A stretch of 64,000 nt of DNA from Mycobacterium parmense (GCF_010730575.1 NZ_AP022614.1:1736001-1800000), one strand, 5' to 3'. Shown: positions 1-9,006, counted from the first letter of the stretch. Numbers and translations: made by a program. Notes: generated from the letters alone by a model not told the origin.

Positions 1-546
1 ATCGTTGCGGCAGAAGGTCTCGACCAGTTCGTCCTGCAGTTGCGGGCGGTCCGGGGTTCCCATGATGACGGGTGCCATCGCGTGCGACCAGCCCAGATAA
101 TTGAGCTCCATGGACTCGAGGAGTTCGTCGATGTCGGATTGCGAAAAACCGCCCCGATAGCCGTCGTCGTCGACGTAACGCGGCGAAGGCGTGAGCATCA
201 CCAGCTTGGCGAAACGGTCGGGTTCGGCGATGATCGCCAGCGCACCGATCATGGCCGCGACGGAATGCCCGACGAACACGACGTCGCGCAGGTCGAGCTC
301 ACGGACAATGTCGACGATATCGGCGGCATATCCGGCCAGCGACGAGTACTTCCGTGCGTCCCAACAAGCCGGATCGGACTCACCGCAGCCGACGTGGTCG
401 AGGAGCAGCAGGCGAAAGTCCGGCTTCAGCCGGTCGACGACCAGACGCCACAACTGCTGATCGCAGCCGAACCCATGCGCCAGGATGATCGGTGGGCCGC
501 CTGGCGCGCCGACGACCTGGATATTGTTCCTGGCGCAAACATCCAC
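1..546 (-). CDS. alpha/beta hydrolase, RsbQ-like (C-terminus beyond window)
   Basis: The reading frame is open to the left edge, so only the first 182 residues are visible. It has the alpha/beta-hydrolase pattern: an oxyanion loop HGFG at residues 24-27, a strand LLLLDH near 46-51, and the nucleophile elbow GHSVA with Ser95. The segment order and the short GCGESD loop resemble RsbQ, the hydrolase that works with the PAS phosphatase RsbP in Bacillus stress signalling. The usual length is about 270 residues, so the catalytic His lies outside the window. The start is a GTG at 546; no strong ribosome site is visible. A general esterase role is the main alternative. Confidence 0.75.
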   Translation of the reverse strand, partial: MDVCARNNIQVVGAPGGPPIILAHGFGCDQQLWRLVVDRLKPDFRLLLLDHVGCGESDPACWDARKYSSLAGYAADIVDIVRELDLRDVVFVGHSVAAMIGALAIIAEPDRFAKLVMLTPSPRYVDDDGYRGGFSQSDIDELLESMELNYLGWSHAMAPVIMGTPDRPQLQDELVETFCRND

Positions 547-705
547 GCTCCCACTCTAGGCTGTCCCGGCCTTGGGCCCCGGATGCTTGCGCGGGCAGGG
601 TAATCGTGCACAAAGTCCCGATTCCACCGGCGACGGTGGTCGTGTCAGCGACTCAGCGGACGCGCCCCGGCCGGGCAACGCCAAGCGATCCACGCGCGGC
701 GAAAA

Positions 706-1728
706 TCACTGCCGCACAGTCGATAGGCGTCGTGCGTGTTGCAGCGTCGAGATCACCGCCAAGGTCGCCTCAGCACCCTGGTTACTGTCCACCCCGTCCG
801 CGTGCAGCGCGTCATAACCGCCACCCGTTTCCGGATCCCACATCGGCTCCCCCGCATCGTTGTCGCCCATGAACCAGTTCGCCGCGGCCTTGACCCCGCC
901 GGGCCAGATCGGGTTGGCGTCGATCGCCGCGGCACGTGCACACGCGTCGGCAAGGGTGGAGACTTCGATGGGCCGCTGGTCGAAGCCGGGCCGGACGTCC
1001 CCGTGGCCTCTACCCCCCACGGGGGTGGGCGACAGATGGCCGTCCGCCGTTTCGACCGCGACCAGCCACGCCAACAAGTCCAGGCCGCGCTGACTCAGCG
1101 TCGCATCGCTGAGCGCAGTACCGGCCGCGATCATCGCCTCCGGCAGAACGGCATTCGCGTGCGTGAGTCTTGCCTCGGGCCACGGCCACGTCGAGTCGAC
1201 GCGTCCCGGGGGTAGGGAAGCGGCAAAGTCGATGAGCAGCGCGCGAGCCGCACGGTGGTGTGGGTCGAAGGCAAGGAGTTCGGCGGCCCCCAGAGCCGCG
1301 AACGCCATCGCCCGGGGCTGGGCCGATCGCTCCTGGGCGGCGCGCTCGAATTGCATGATGGACGAGTCGCGTGCCCAGGCGACGTTACTGCGGGCAGCCG
1401 CGGTCCCGAGACCCCAGATGCAGCGGCCCCAGGCATCTTCGAAAGCGGGTTCGTCGACCCAGCCGCCCGTGTCGTCCATCCGATTTCGGCACGCCCCGGT
1501 CAGTGCCTGCGCGTCATTCAAAAACCGGAGGGCGAGCCCGGCCAGACCGTTCAATGCTCGGTTCGGACCGTGGTCTCGGGTCGCGACTACGAGCACCCAC
1601 GCCACGTTGTCGGTGCAATAACCACCCTCGGGTGACGGCTCGGCGGAGCGCGCATGCGTCAAAGTGCCGCGCCGATCGGTCAGCCGCAGCAGATGACCGA
1701 ATATCGGCTCCGGTGACGGCGTGGTCAT
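706..1728 (-). CDS. probable (alpha/alpha)-barrel partner of a glycosyltransferase
   Basis: This is a 340-residue protein. The ATG at 1728 overlaps the stop of the upstream glycosyltransferase (ATGA), so the two are probably translationally coupled. It has no signal peptide or membrane segment. A GGYCTDNVAW segment near residues 36-45 and regularly spaced Trp/Ala-rich helices recall helical toroid proteins found directly after GT4 glycosyltransferases in sugar-processing operons. That family link is from memory and is inferential. No catalytic residues can be assigned. Start choice: the frame stays open upstream, but that part overlaps the glycosyltransferase in another frame and has Arg-rich shadow composition. 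Confidence 0.65.
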   Translation of the reverse strand: MTTPSPEPIFGHLLRLTDRRGTLTHARSAEPSPEGGYCTDNVAWVLVVATRDHGPNRALNGLAGLALRFLNDAQALTGACRNRMDDTGGWVDEPAFEDAWGRCIWGLGTAAARSNVAWARDSSIMQFERAAQERSAQPRAMAFAALGAAELLAFDPHHRAARALLIDFAASLPPGRVDSTWPWPEARLTHANAVLPEAMIAAGTALSDATLSQRGLDLLAWLVAVETADGHLSPTPVGGRGHGDVRPGFDQRPIEVSTLADACARAAAIDANPIWPGGVKAAANWFMGDNDAGEPMWDPETGGGYDALHADGVDSNQGAEATLAVISTLQHARRLSTVRQ

Positions 1729-2981
1729 GCCCACGCGCGTAGCTGAGCACGTACTCGACGCGCCAGCCCCAGGTACGCGCCGGCGACCACCGGCCAGGCC
1801 ATCCCGGGCGCCAATCGGCGCGCCTCGGCCGCCATGGCACCGGCAAGGCGCGGCTCGGTCAGCACCCGACGCAGGGCGGCCGCCAGCGCACTCGCGTCGT
1901 CCTGTGCGACGACGATTCCGGCCCCACTGCCGAGCAACTCGAGGGCGTGCGGGAACGCGGTGGCCACGACTGGTCGGCCGCTCGCGACGGCGTCGACCAG
2001 TGCGCCCGAAGTGACCTCGTCGGGCGAGTCGTACGGGAGAACGACGACGGCCGCGGCCTGCACGAGGGCGGTCAGCGTCGGACCGTCGCGATAACCGGCA
2101 TCGAAGCACACCGAATCCGCGACGCCGCCGCGCAGCGCTCGTGCGATAAGGGCCTCGCGATAGGCCTCGCCATCGGCGGCGAGCACCTTCGGGTGTGTCG
2201 GACCCGCAACCAGATAACGCGGCCGGCCGGGCAAATTACGCAGCGAGGCCATCGCGTCGATGACCCGCTCGATACCCATGCCGGGGCGCAACAGACCGCA
2301 GGTCAACAGGGTCGGTCGCCCGCCCCGTACGCACGCCGTCGCCGGTACGGACGCCCCGTGCGCGATGACGGCGACTTTGCGGCGGTCGATATCGAAGCCG
2401 CAACACAATCTCTCTCTTGCCACGTCGGACATCACGATCACCCGATTTGTCCGTGCGACAATGGCCTCGAACACGAAACGCTGCCGTCGCGTCGGGCTTT
2501 TGAGGACGCTATGAGCAATCACGAGCGACGGGACGAGCAGCCCGTCGAGGATACCTACCACTTCGTCGCCGTCGACGCCGCCGTAGACGCCTTGCTGGTG
2601 CTGGATGACGGCAACGTCGCTTCGGTTCAGCAAGTCGGTGCACGCAGAGACGGACGCCGGTGAGTCGTTGGTCAGGTCCCCGATGACCCTGGTGCTCGAG
2701 GACGGCGTGCCGTCGGACACTCGCACGATGCTGACATCGGCGCCGTGAGCGCTCAACCAGGAGGCCAGCGCGGCGCTGAACCTCGCCAGCTCACATCGCG
2801 TCGGTGGATAGGTACTCAGGATGCCGAAGCTCGGGACGTCAGAACATCCTTGGTCCACAACAAAATCCGTCGACCTTTGAATTGGAGCCAAAGCGCTCAC
2901 AGCGATCCCAACTGCGGTTGACACCGGCGTGTCCGGCGTGAGCGGTTGCTCGGCGTGGCCAGCTTGAAACGGCTGACCCAT
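1725..2981 (-). CDS. glycosyltransferase, GT4/group 1 type
   Basis: This 418-residue protein shows the two Rossmann-like halves of a GT-B fold. The N-terminal half contains FGILSTYPPTRCELA, a typical acceptor-side opening, and IQHQQGVYGG. The C-terminal half has LLTCGLLRPGMGIERVIDAM, the usual GT4 donor-domain entry. It ends with a VVLPYDSPDEVTSGALVDAVASGRPVVAT stretch in which the E-x(7)-E-like donor-binding region is recognisable (split here: VVLPYDSPDE, then VTSGALVDAVA). The donor and acceptor are not predictable. It overlaps the next gene by 4 nt and probably forms a two-gene operon. The ribosome site ahead of the ATG is weak. Confidence 0.85.
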   Translation of the reverse strand: MGQPFQAGHAEQPLTPDTPVSTAVGIAVSALAPIQRSTDFVVDQGCSDVPSFGILSTYPPTRCELARFSAALASWLSAHGADVSIVRVSDGTPSSSTRVIGDLTNDSPASVSACTDLLNRSDVAVIQHQQGVYGGVDGDEVVGILDGLLVPSLVIAHSVLKSPTRRQRFVFEAIVARTNRVIVMSDVARERLCCGFDIDRRKVAVIAHGASVPATACVRGGRPTLLTCGLLRPGMGIERVIDAMASLRNLPGRPRYLVAGPTHPKVLAADGEAYREALIARALRGGVADSVCFDAGYRDGPTLTALVQAAAVVVLPYDSPDEVTSGALVDAVASGRPVVATAFPHALELLGSGAGIVVAQDDASALAAALRRVLTEPRLAGAMAAEARRLAPGMAWPVVAGAYLGLARRVRAQLRAWA

Positions 2982-3366
2982 CCCGGACTAGCTGGGTTTC
3001 TCGATTACCTGACGATACACCTCTGGACGCTGGATGACGCCGACGCGCAGCACGCAGGCGCCCCCGGAAGCCGCTTCATGACTCCCGGAGGCTAGGCAAC
3101 ACGGCACTCCCGGGGACACCGTTTGCCCTAACAGGCGGGCATACCCGCCACCACACCGGTGAAACGCCGAGAACTGCGCGCGCTGTCCGGACCGGCCCCG
3201 GGCTTCGCAGATGGCTGACTCGAGATCAGCTGCCCTACAATATCTTTCAGGCAGCGCCTCGCTCGCATCCGTCACAGCTCCGAGGCAGGCGGGCGCTCGG
3301 CGCCGAAGCAGTTGCCAACGCGATCCACACAATGCAGTTCGATGCGCGATGCCGAAGGCGCGCGGA
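2982..3366. other. intergenic region ahead of the glycosyltransferase operon
   Basis: These 385 bases hold no convincing gene; the open frames here are Arg/Cys-rich shadows. The region should contain the promoter of the minus-strand glycosyltransferase operon. One clear structure is a hairpin with stem GGCGGG/CCCGCC and loop CATA at 3134-3149. It has no T tract, so it is not an obvious terminator. Confidence 0.5.
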
Positions 3367-3567
3367 CTACGGCGCGGGGCGCTTCAGGCGCTCCTCTTTG
3401 GCCACGGCCCGGTCATTGTCGGGGCAACCGGCCCTGAAGCAGCGCCGACTGCTTTCACCCTCCGGTATTTCTTCGCCGTCGACCAGCATGTAGCGGTATT
3501 CGATTTGCTCGGGGTGGTTGCCGCCACAGTACGTGCCCGTAGGCACCTGTCGCCGGTTGAGGTGCAT
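3367..3567 (-). CDS. small conserved-looking protein, 66 aa, unknown
   Basis: A 66-residue acidic/basic protein with Cys at about residues 14, 41 and 46, including a YCGGN segment and a CFRAGCPDND segment, could be a small metal-binding protein. The ATG at 3567 is preferred because AGGA sits 9-12 nt upstream. The frame continues further upstream (another ATG 51 nt earlier) but loses protein-like composition. No family is recognised. It is a single gene between two non-coding stretches. The spaced Cys residues and normal codon usage argue that it is real, but it could be spurious. Confidence 0.45.
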   Translation of the reverse strand: MHLNRRQVPTGTYCGGNHPEQIEYRYMLVDGEEIPEGESSRRCFRAGCPDNDRAVAKEERLKRPAP

Positions 3568-3999
3568 GTCGTGAATCCTAGACGTCGTAGCGGTCGCAGG
3601 GTGTGGGTTCGGACGCATCACCGAGTTATGACGACGTGGTGACAAACGCGTCCGGTCGCCCTCGTCGGAGCTGGCGTCGTCCGCCCAAGGGCAAACTCGT
3701 CGATGGTTCCACCGCGCAAGCCGGAGCGCCACCGGCGTGGCGGTCCCGGGGAGCTCAGTCACCCCGCGGCGGCCGGGGTGAACCACCACCGCCGAATCCC
3801 AAGTGCGGGTTAGGCGTCCGTCTCATTTCGAAGCGGTCGCACTGGGTCAGTGTGAGCCGGGCAATGATCATGTACCAAAGCCACTATGTCCTCAGGCAAT
3901 TATCAGGTTTGGGTGCTTTGACCTTGGATATTCGTCTCCCAGAACACACTTCGCCACCAGCGATGGTGGAAACGTCGCCGCCAGGATCCGGGAGTCGCC
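3568..3999. other. intergenic region, no gene seen
   Basis: These 432 bases separate the small minus-strand gene from the membrane-protein gene on the plus strand. Open frames here do not look coding. An AT-richer patch around 3870-3960 may carry the promoter for the gene starting at 4000. I see no strong hairpin or repeat. Confidence 0.4.
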
Positions 4000-4536
4000 A
4001 TGAAAGATACGAAAGGGCCGATGCCGCCTGCAACATCCGACTTGCGCCGAGTCAGCCTCAATCCCGCGCATTGGCGTCAGTCACGGTGGTTGCTCGCGGC
4101 CGAAGCCGGCGCGACCGCGGCCCTCGGACTGGTCGGTCTGGTGGGCGTCTTTCTGGTCGCGCCAGTCGGCGTCGGCTTCTCCGTCGCCGGCCTACCTCTT
4201 ACCCCCACGCTGAGTTGGGTGCTGCTTGGCGTCGGGGCGACTGCGGCAGTGTCAATGATCAATCGCCGAGTGGCATTGATGTTCACCGCGGCCACGGGTA
4301 TCTGTGCCGGCGGGTTGGTCATCGTTACCGCGGTCGCCACGACTCATCAAGCTGGTGGACCAATGGGATTAGCAGCCGGTGGGATTGTTCTATGGGGCCT
4401 GCTGGCCTGCTACAACCTCGCCGTTCTGATGTGGCTTGCTCCCGACCAGCTGGAGGGACCCGAATGGATACTGAAGCGACGAAAGGCGCCGCGCAGCGCC
4501 TTGCCTGAAGATAAAGCCCGCGAGGAAGCGGGCTAG
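4000..4536 (+). CDS. four-helix membrane protein, unknown function
   Basis: This 178-residue protein has a polar N-terminus of about 30 residues followed by four hydrophobic segments at roughly 32-58, 67-87, 91-113 and 119-143, then a charged C-terminal tail. The fourth segment is followed by WLAPDQLEGPEWILKRR. The layout matches small actinobacterial membrane proteins such as those with DUF4383-like domains, but I cannot assign the family firmly. Start: ATG at 4000 with GGGAG five bases upstream. It converges with the PAS-ANTAR gene, and the last codons overlap a probable terminator for that gene. Confidence 0.7.
   Translation: MKDTKGPMPPATSDLRRVSLNPAHWRQSRWLLAAEAGATAALGLVGLVGVFLVAPVGVGFSVAGLPLTPTLSWVLLGVGATAAVSMINRRVALMFTAATGICAGGLVIVTAVATTHQAGGPMGLAAGGIVLWGLLACYNLAVLMWLAPDQLEGPEWILKRRKAPRSALPEDKAREEAG
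4508..4534 (-). terminator. probable Rho-independent terminator of the PAS-ANTAR gene
   Basis: Read on the minus strand, a 7-bp stem AGCCCGC/GCGGGCT with a 6-nt loop (4515-4534) is followed by TTTATCTT. It lies 44-70 nt beyond the stop of the gene at 4578-5312, inside the last codons of the convergent membrane-protein gene. The T run is short, so confidence is moderate. Confidence 0.5.
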
Positions 4537-4577
4537 GAAGCAGCTGTCGCACCCCGGTGGCAGCCCAACAACGGTTA

Positions 4578-5312
4578 TCAGTCGGGCGTATTCGGCGGCC
4601 TGAGGGTCAGAAGGTAGTGGTCGATAGGCGCGCGCAAGGCAGGTTGGTGATTGAGGAGTTCTGGCAATTCGAGTGTCAGTTGTTCAGCGACACTGAATAG
4701 CTTGACGTTGAGTTCTTGGGAACGCCACTTCAGCAGTTCGAAGGCGGCGTCGGCGTCAACGCGGTACGTCAGCATCAGCATTCCCTTCGCCTGCTCGATG
4801 ACCTCGCGGTGGCCGACGATGACCGGCAATTCTTCGGTGATCGTCTGCTGAAGATCGGTGTGAAAGCTATCCGTGACGTCGATATAGAAGCCGCGGGTGG
4901 CGACGGTGCGACCGTCGGCATCAGTGACCGGTTCGCCGACTACCACCACCTTGCGCATTTCTCCGGTCGTGGTGCGGATCCTGTGCCGGCTGCTGAACGG
5001 GGCCGCCGACTGGGCCAACAATGCCTTGACCCTCTCCAGGTCGTCCGGATGCTTGTGACTCAAGATGAGTTCGGTGGTCGGTTCGATTTCACCGGGCTCG
5101 TAACCGTGCATCCGTGCCACGGCGTCAGTCCACGTCCACGTGCCGTCGTCGTATCGATAGGTGAAGCGGCCGACTTTCTGGGGTTCACCGCCGAGCAGAG
5201 CCTTGTCGATGGCGCGGACAGCTTGGCCGTCCGTCGCGGGGCCCTCGCTCCCGGTGGGCGACAACTCCACAGTCGTAAGTTGCTCATTAAACTGTTTTTT
5301 GCCGTCAGCCAT
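4578..5312 (-). CDS. PAS and ANTAR domain regulator
   Basis: This 244-residue cytoplasmic protein has two parts. Residues about 47-150 are a PAS fold (FTYRYDDGTWTW, MHGYEPGEI, HPDDLERV, then TRGFYIDVTD). Residues about 165-225 are an ANTAR helical domain (VIEQAKGMLMLTYRVDADAAF followed by LKWRSQ). ANTAR domains bind paired RNA hairpins and prevent transcription termination, so the protein is likely a signal-responsive antiterminator. The PAS ligand is unknown. In mycobacteria, such proteins occur as single-gene units, and this one has no obvious operon partner. Confidence 0.9.
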   Translation of the reverse strand: MADGKKQFNEQLTTVELSPTGSEGPATDGQAVRAIDKALLGGEPQKVGRFTYRYDDGTWTWTDAVARMHGYEPGEIEPTTELILSHKHPDDLERVKALLAQSAAPFSSRHRIRTTTGEMRKVVVVGEPVTDADGRTVATRGFYIDVTDSFHTDLQQTITEELPVIVGHREVIEQAKGMLMLTYRVDADAAFELLKWRSQELNVKLFSVAEQLTLELPELLNHQPALRAPIDHYLLTLRPPNTPD

Positions 5313-5841
5313 TTTTGTGACCTTCTGCCATCGATTCGTGCCCGAATTGGCGGCGTCTGTGCGCGGGCAGGCCGGCGCACCACGCGACCTCGGTCGGAGA
5401 GTCTAGATCGCCGAAGCATTAGATCATCGTTCTGCTGCGACGGCGCATGCTAGCGCAACCCGACCAGCTTAGGTCCGAGGATACCCTGAAGCGATGGCCC
5501 TGCCCCCCGGGCTGTTGGACGTCTGGGCTGATTGGTTTCGGTCTGGATATGGCGCAAGTAGTGGGCTATCTGCCAAACGACCCTCTGGTCGTTCAGACGT
5601 CACTGCGGTGGACCGCCGTCAGTGCCCGCATCGAAGAACTGTGCGCGGCCGGAGCATCGACCGCGCCCCAGGACCCGCCCCGCCAACGTTGCCGGCGACA
5701 TCGGCCCTTCGTCAACGGGAGCGGGCCACGCCGCGCGGATCGTGCCGTAGTGATCCGGGGCCGCCGTCCTGGCCAACCTCTCGCTCAACCGACCGTATGG
5801 GCGCACACTTGAGATGTCCCGTCTGATTTAGGGGAGCTGCG
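5313..5841. other. intergenic region with a possible decayed gene
   Basis: These 529 bases have no intact gene. Two protein-like stretches lie in different frames: one opens with MALPPGLLDVWADWF at 5494, and another contains MAQVVGYLPNDPLVVQTSLRW at about 5549-5610, reading on to RIEELCAAGAS. They would join after a frame change, which suggests a decayed or wrongly assembled gene, but the evidence is thin. The promoter of the PAS-ANTAR gene should lie near 5313-5450. Confidence 0.35.
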
Positions 5842-6309
5842 ATGAGCGAGCAACTGTACGACTTCTTCGGCGAGATCTTCCAGCGGTACTTCAGACCCGC
5901 CATCGACGCATATCCGCGAACGGGGGGTGCGCTCGTCGGAAGGTTACTCGCGCTGAGTGACGACGTCCCCGACAGATTGGCACAGCCGCGGTGCGCCGCA
6001 TTGGCATGGGGCAACACCGAGACCCCGAACGCCAGGATCACCTCGGAACTTTTCGTGATCACCCAACATGGACTGATGTATGCCGCCCGGCTGAACGAGT
6101 CGCGCCGGGCGTTGTATTACCTGGCCACGCCCCCCGTACTGTTCGATCCTTTCGTCGATCAGGCCGACACCGCCGAACTGCAACAGGGCACGGTAGTCGT
6201 GGTGGACAGCCGGTTCGGCCGCGACCTCGCATCCGCGCATCCGATGGATGCCGCGCTGCGCCGGATACTCGATGAGCACCTGGCGCTGCGGGTGGACCTG
6301 CCCGCGTGA
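5842..6309 (+). CDS. conserved-type protein, 155 aa, unknown
   Basis: This is a 155-residue soluble protein with no recognised domain. It has an aromatic N-terminus (LYDFFGEIFQRYF) and an alternating strand-like middle (ITSELFVITQHGLMYAARL, then ALYYLATP), and it ends in a helix. The ATG at 5842 is supported by GGGGAG five bases upstream. It lies 187 bp ahead of the FAAL gene on the same strand, so co-expression is possible but the gap leaves room for a separate promoter. I do not recognise a function. Confidence 0.65.
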   Translation: MSEQLYDFFGEIFQRYFRPAIDAYPRTGGALVGRLLALSDDVPDRLAQPRCAALAWGNTETPNARITSELFVITQHGLMYAARLNESRRALYYLATPPVLFDPFVDQADTAELQQGTVVVVDSRFGRDLASAHPMDAALRRILDEHLALRVDLPA

Positions 6310-6496
6310 ATATTTAATTCCACCGCACGCGCCAGGGTGACCGGTCGCGCGCGGCGCCGTATGGGAAGTGGACCCACCGCAACCTGGTCAGTCTGCGGGC
6401 AGTGCGCGGCTCGGTAGGATCTGTGAGGTCCAGGGGCCAGCCGGCAGAGAGCGCGGCTCCGTCCGTCCGCTGTATGCGCGCGACAGGAGAGTTCAT

Positions 6497-8401
6497 ATGC
6501 CAGTGCCCAACCCGTACGTCGACCAAAAAACAGGACGGATCAAGCTCCCCGAACACGGCAGCCTGGTCCGTCATGTGGAGCAGTGGGCCAAGCTGCGTGG
6601 GGATCGACTGGCCTACCGCTTCCTCGATTTCTCCACCGAGCGGGATGGTGTCTACAAAGACCTGGCCTGGGCGCGGTTCAGTGCCCGCAACCGCGCCGTT
6701 GCTGCGCGCCTACAGCAGGTCACCCGGCCTGGCGATCGCGTCGCCGTGCTGGCTCCGCAGGGCCTGGACTACATGGTGGCGTTCTACGGCGCGCTGTATG
6801 CCGGCGTCATCGCGGTGCCGCTGTTCGACCCGGCGGAACCCGGGCATGTGGGCCGGCTGCACTCGGTTCTCGACGACTGCACGCCCTCGGCGATCCTGAC
6901 CACCACGGATTCCGCGGAAGGAGTGCGCAAGTTCTTCCACCACCATCGTCCGGCCAAGGAACGACCCCGCGTCATCGCCGTGGATGCCATCCCCGACGAG
7001 GTCGGTCAAAGCTGGCAGCCGCCACCGGCGGACCCCGATGCCATTGCCTACCTGCAGTACACCTCAGGGTCCACCCGGGCGCCGGCCGGTGTGCAGATCA
7101 CCCACCGGGCGGTGGCCACCAACCTGGCCCAACTCCTCACCGCGCTGCAGGTCGAAGAGGGCCAGCGGGGCGTAATGTGGCTGCCGCTGTTCCACGACAT
7201 GGGCCTGGTCACCGCCATGGTTCCGTCGGTCATCGGACACTGCATCACGATCATGAGCCCGGCCGCCTTCGTGCGCCGCCCCATCCGGTGGATGCGAGAG
7301 CTCGGGGTCCTGGGCGATGACGACAGCCCGACTTTCTCCGCGGCGCCGAACTTCGCCTTCGAGCACGCCGCGTTGCGAGGCCTGCCCAAAGACGGTGAGC
7401 CCGAACTCGATCTGAGCAACGTGTTCGCCTTGCTCAACGGCAGCGAGCCGATTTCCACCTCGGCGATGCGCAAGTTCAACGAGGCGTTCGCCCCATACGG
7501 GCTCCCGGCCACCGCCATCAAGCCGTCCTACGGCATGGCGGAGGCGACGCTGTTCGTCTCCACCACCGACATGAAGCGAAAGGCCACCACCATTCACGTG
7601 GACCGCGACGAGCTGAGCCGCGGCCGTTTCGTTGTGGTTGCCGAAGATTCGCCTACGGCTGTTACCCAGGTGGCGTGCGGCGCGGTCTCCGTCGACCAGT
7701 GGGCCGCCATCGTCGATTCCGATACCGCCACCGAGCAACCCGACGGCCAAGTCGGCGAGATCTGGCTGCACGGCGCCAACATCGGTTCGGGCTACTGGGG
7801 CCGCGAGCAGGACACTCAGGACACCTTCGGCAACATCCTGCAGTCGCGGTGCAGTCCCTCGCACGCCGAGGGTGTGCCCGACGACGGGCTGTGGATGCGC
7901 ACCGGCGACTATGGCACCTACTTTGGGGGCGAGCTGTACGTCACCGGCCGGGTCAAGGACCTGGTGATCGTCGACGGCCGCAATCACTATCCGCAAGACC
8001 TCGAGTACACCGCGCAGGAGGCCAGCCGTTCGCTGCGCGCCGGGTACGTGGCGGCCTTTTCAGTGCCGGCCCACCAGCTGCCGTCCCGGGTGTTCAATGA
8101 TCCTTGCTCGGGACTCAACCATGACCCTGAGGACACTTCCGAGCAGCTGGTCGTCGTCGGCGAACGCGCCCCTGGCGCCCCCAAATCCGACATCCAGTCG
8201 ATCGCCGACGATATCCGCGCCGCGGTCGCGTTGCGCCACGGCCTCACCGCGCGAGACGTGCTCCTGGTCCCGGCCGGTTCGATCCCACGCACCTCCAGCG
8301 GCAAGGTCGGCCACGCCGCCTGCCGGGCCGCCTACCTCGACGGCAGCTTACGCGGCGGCCAGATCCAAGACGCTTTACCCGCCCGCGGTTGGTCACCATA
8401 G
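6497..8401 (+). CDS. fatty acyl-AMP ligase, FadD32-like
   Basis: This 634-residue enzyme of the adenylate-forming superfamily activates a fatty acid with ATP to an acyl-AMP. Landmarks are the P-loop YTSGSTR at 188-194, LFHDMG at 231-236, the [11 protein letters not shown] adenylate-binding region near 341-351, TGDYG near 475, RVKDLVI followed by DGRNHYPQD, and a C-terminal SGKVG lysine. The text from [10 protein letters not shown] to FSTERDG is almost that of FadD32, which loads meromycolate onto Pks13. The ATG at 6497 follows AGGAGA by six bases; the longer frame upstream has no support. No pks13 or carboxylase neighbour is present, so this is an orphan paralogue with unknown substrate and acceptor. 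Confidence 0.9.
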   Translation: MPVPNPYVDQKTGRIKLPEHGSLVRHVEQWAKLRGDRLAYRFLDFSTERDGVYKDLAWARFSARNRAVAARLQQVTRPGDRVAVLAPQGLDYMVAFYGALYAGVIAVPLFDPAEPGHVGRLHSVLDDCTPSAILTTTDSAEGVRKFFHHHRPAKERPRVIAVDAIPDEVGQSWQPPPADPDAIAYLQYTSGSTRAPAGVQITHRAVATNLAQLLTALQVEEGQRGVMWLPLFHDMGLVTAMVPSVIGHCITIMSPAAFVRRPIRWMRELGVLGDDDSPTFSAAPNFAFEHAALRGLPKDGEPELDLSNVFALLNGSEPISTSAMRKFNEAFAPYGLPATAIKPSYGMAEATLFVSTTDMKRKATTIHVDRDELSRGRFVVVAEDSPTAVTQVACGAVSVDQWAAIVDSDTATEQPDGQVGEIWLHGANIGSGYWGREQDTQDTFGNILQSRCSPSHAEGVPDDGLWMRTGDYGTYFGGELYVTGRVKDLVIVDGRNHYPQDLEYTAQEASRSLRAGYVAAFSVPAHQLPSRVFNDPCSGLNHDPEDTSEQLVVVGERAPGAPKSDIQSIADDIRAAVALRHGLTARDVLLVPAGSIPRTSSGKVGHAACRAAYLDGSLRGGQIQDALPARGWSP

Positions 8402-8503
8402 ATTCATAGCCTGCGCCGACACACCAGCGGAATCGCCGGACGGGTCTGCACGGTGAGACCTGCCAACCCCCCGGCGCCCACAGGCTCCACACGGAAAGGG
8501 TCC

Positions 8504-8520
8504 GAACCTAACGTAGGTTC
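8504..8520. repeat. perfect 7-bp inverted repeat beside the tRNA-Pro fragment
   Basis: GAACCTA and TAGGTTC are separated by ACG. The repeat lies 21 bp left of the tRNA-Pro remnant and 103 bp after the FAAL stop. There is no T tract, so it may be a weak terminator, a repressor site, or a scar at the island edge. Confidence 0.45.
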
Positions 8521-8541
8521 AGGGCAATCGTTCGTCTGACT

Positions 8542-8582
8542 CGGGGTCAAGTGGTCGCAGGTTCAAATCCTGTCAGCCCGAC
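8542..8582 (+). repeat. 3' fragment of tRNA-Pro, att-like, inverted relative to the tRNA gene
   Basis: About 40 bases match the 3' half of the intact tRNA-Pro gene (11536-11609), from the anticodon loop through the T arm to the discriminator and one following base. The 5' half is absent and identity falls off just before the anticodon loop, which is typical of a phage or island attachment core. The fragment is on the plus strand and the intact tRNA on the minus strand, so the copies are inverted, with both 3' ends pointing into the island. Confidence 0.85.
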
Positions 8583-8676
8583 GCAGGTCAGAGGTGGTTT
8601 TGGTTTGCGTTCGCATTCCAGTTCGGGGGCCAATACGCCAACTATGATCCGACGAACGTTCAGAGGACCGGGGATC

Positions 8677-9006
8677 ATGCCGACGCCCAACCCTACCGGG
8701 TGGCTGAATAAGCTGGATCGAAGCGACCTCGCGGACATGCTGTACGACCCGGAGCCAGCCGTCGAGCTGCTGAGGGGCCTTCGCGCCGTCCTCACCACGT
8801 GGTGGAACGAGCTGTCGGAAGACGTGCAGGATGGTTTGAGAGACAACAAGGCGGGGATCGTGTCGGGTGCCTACCGCGAAGACGTCGCTGCGCTGGGACC
8901 GCTCGGGGAGATCGACAGCTGGGGGCGAGACCTGCGGTCGGATTTTAGGCTGCCGCTCGTCGTATGGGCCTTTTTGGACTTCATGAACAGCGAGCAGCGG
9001 AAGTAA
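8677..9006 (+). CDS. small island protein, 109 aa, unknown
   Basis: This is a 109-residue acidic protein rich in Leu, Asp and Trp, mostly helical by appearance (LNKLDRSDLADMLYD, then LLRGLRAVLTTWWNEL). No family is recognised. The ATG at 8677 is chosen because GAGGA lies about 10 bases upstream and because the longer frame would begin inside the tRNA fragment. The alternative ATG at 8644 lacks a ribosome site. It is the leftmost gene of the island and partly faces the integrase remnant on the other strand. Confidence 0.5.
   Translation: MPTPNPTGWLNKLDRSDLADMLYDPEPAVELLRGLRAVLTTWWNELSEDVQDGLRDNKAGIVSGAYREDVAALGPLGEIDSWGRDLRSDFRLPLVVWAFLDFMNSEQRK

Noticed and set aside
3134..3149. GGCGGG-CATA-CCCGCC hairpin as a terminator
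   Set aside because: It has no T tract and lies upstream of the start of the minus-strand operon rather than after a gene.
2988..3332. 114-residue minus-strand frame upstream of the glycosyltransferase
   Set aside because: It has Cys/Arg-rich composition, no ribosome site and no recognisable family.
3603..4508. 301-residue plus-strand frame overlapping the membrane-protein gene
   Set aside because: It is Arg/Ser/Pro-rich in the overlap; the 4000-4536 frame has clear membrane helices and a ribosome site.
8535..8582. A second tRNA-Pro gene, with an apparent CGG anticodon loop
   Set aside because: There is no acceptor or D arm on the 5' side and the anticodon stem does not pair fully; it is a fragment.
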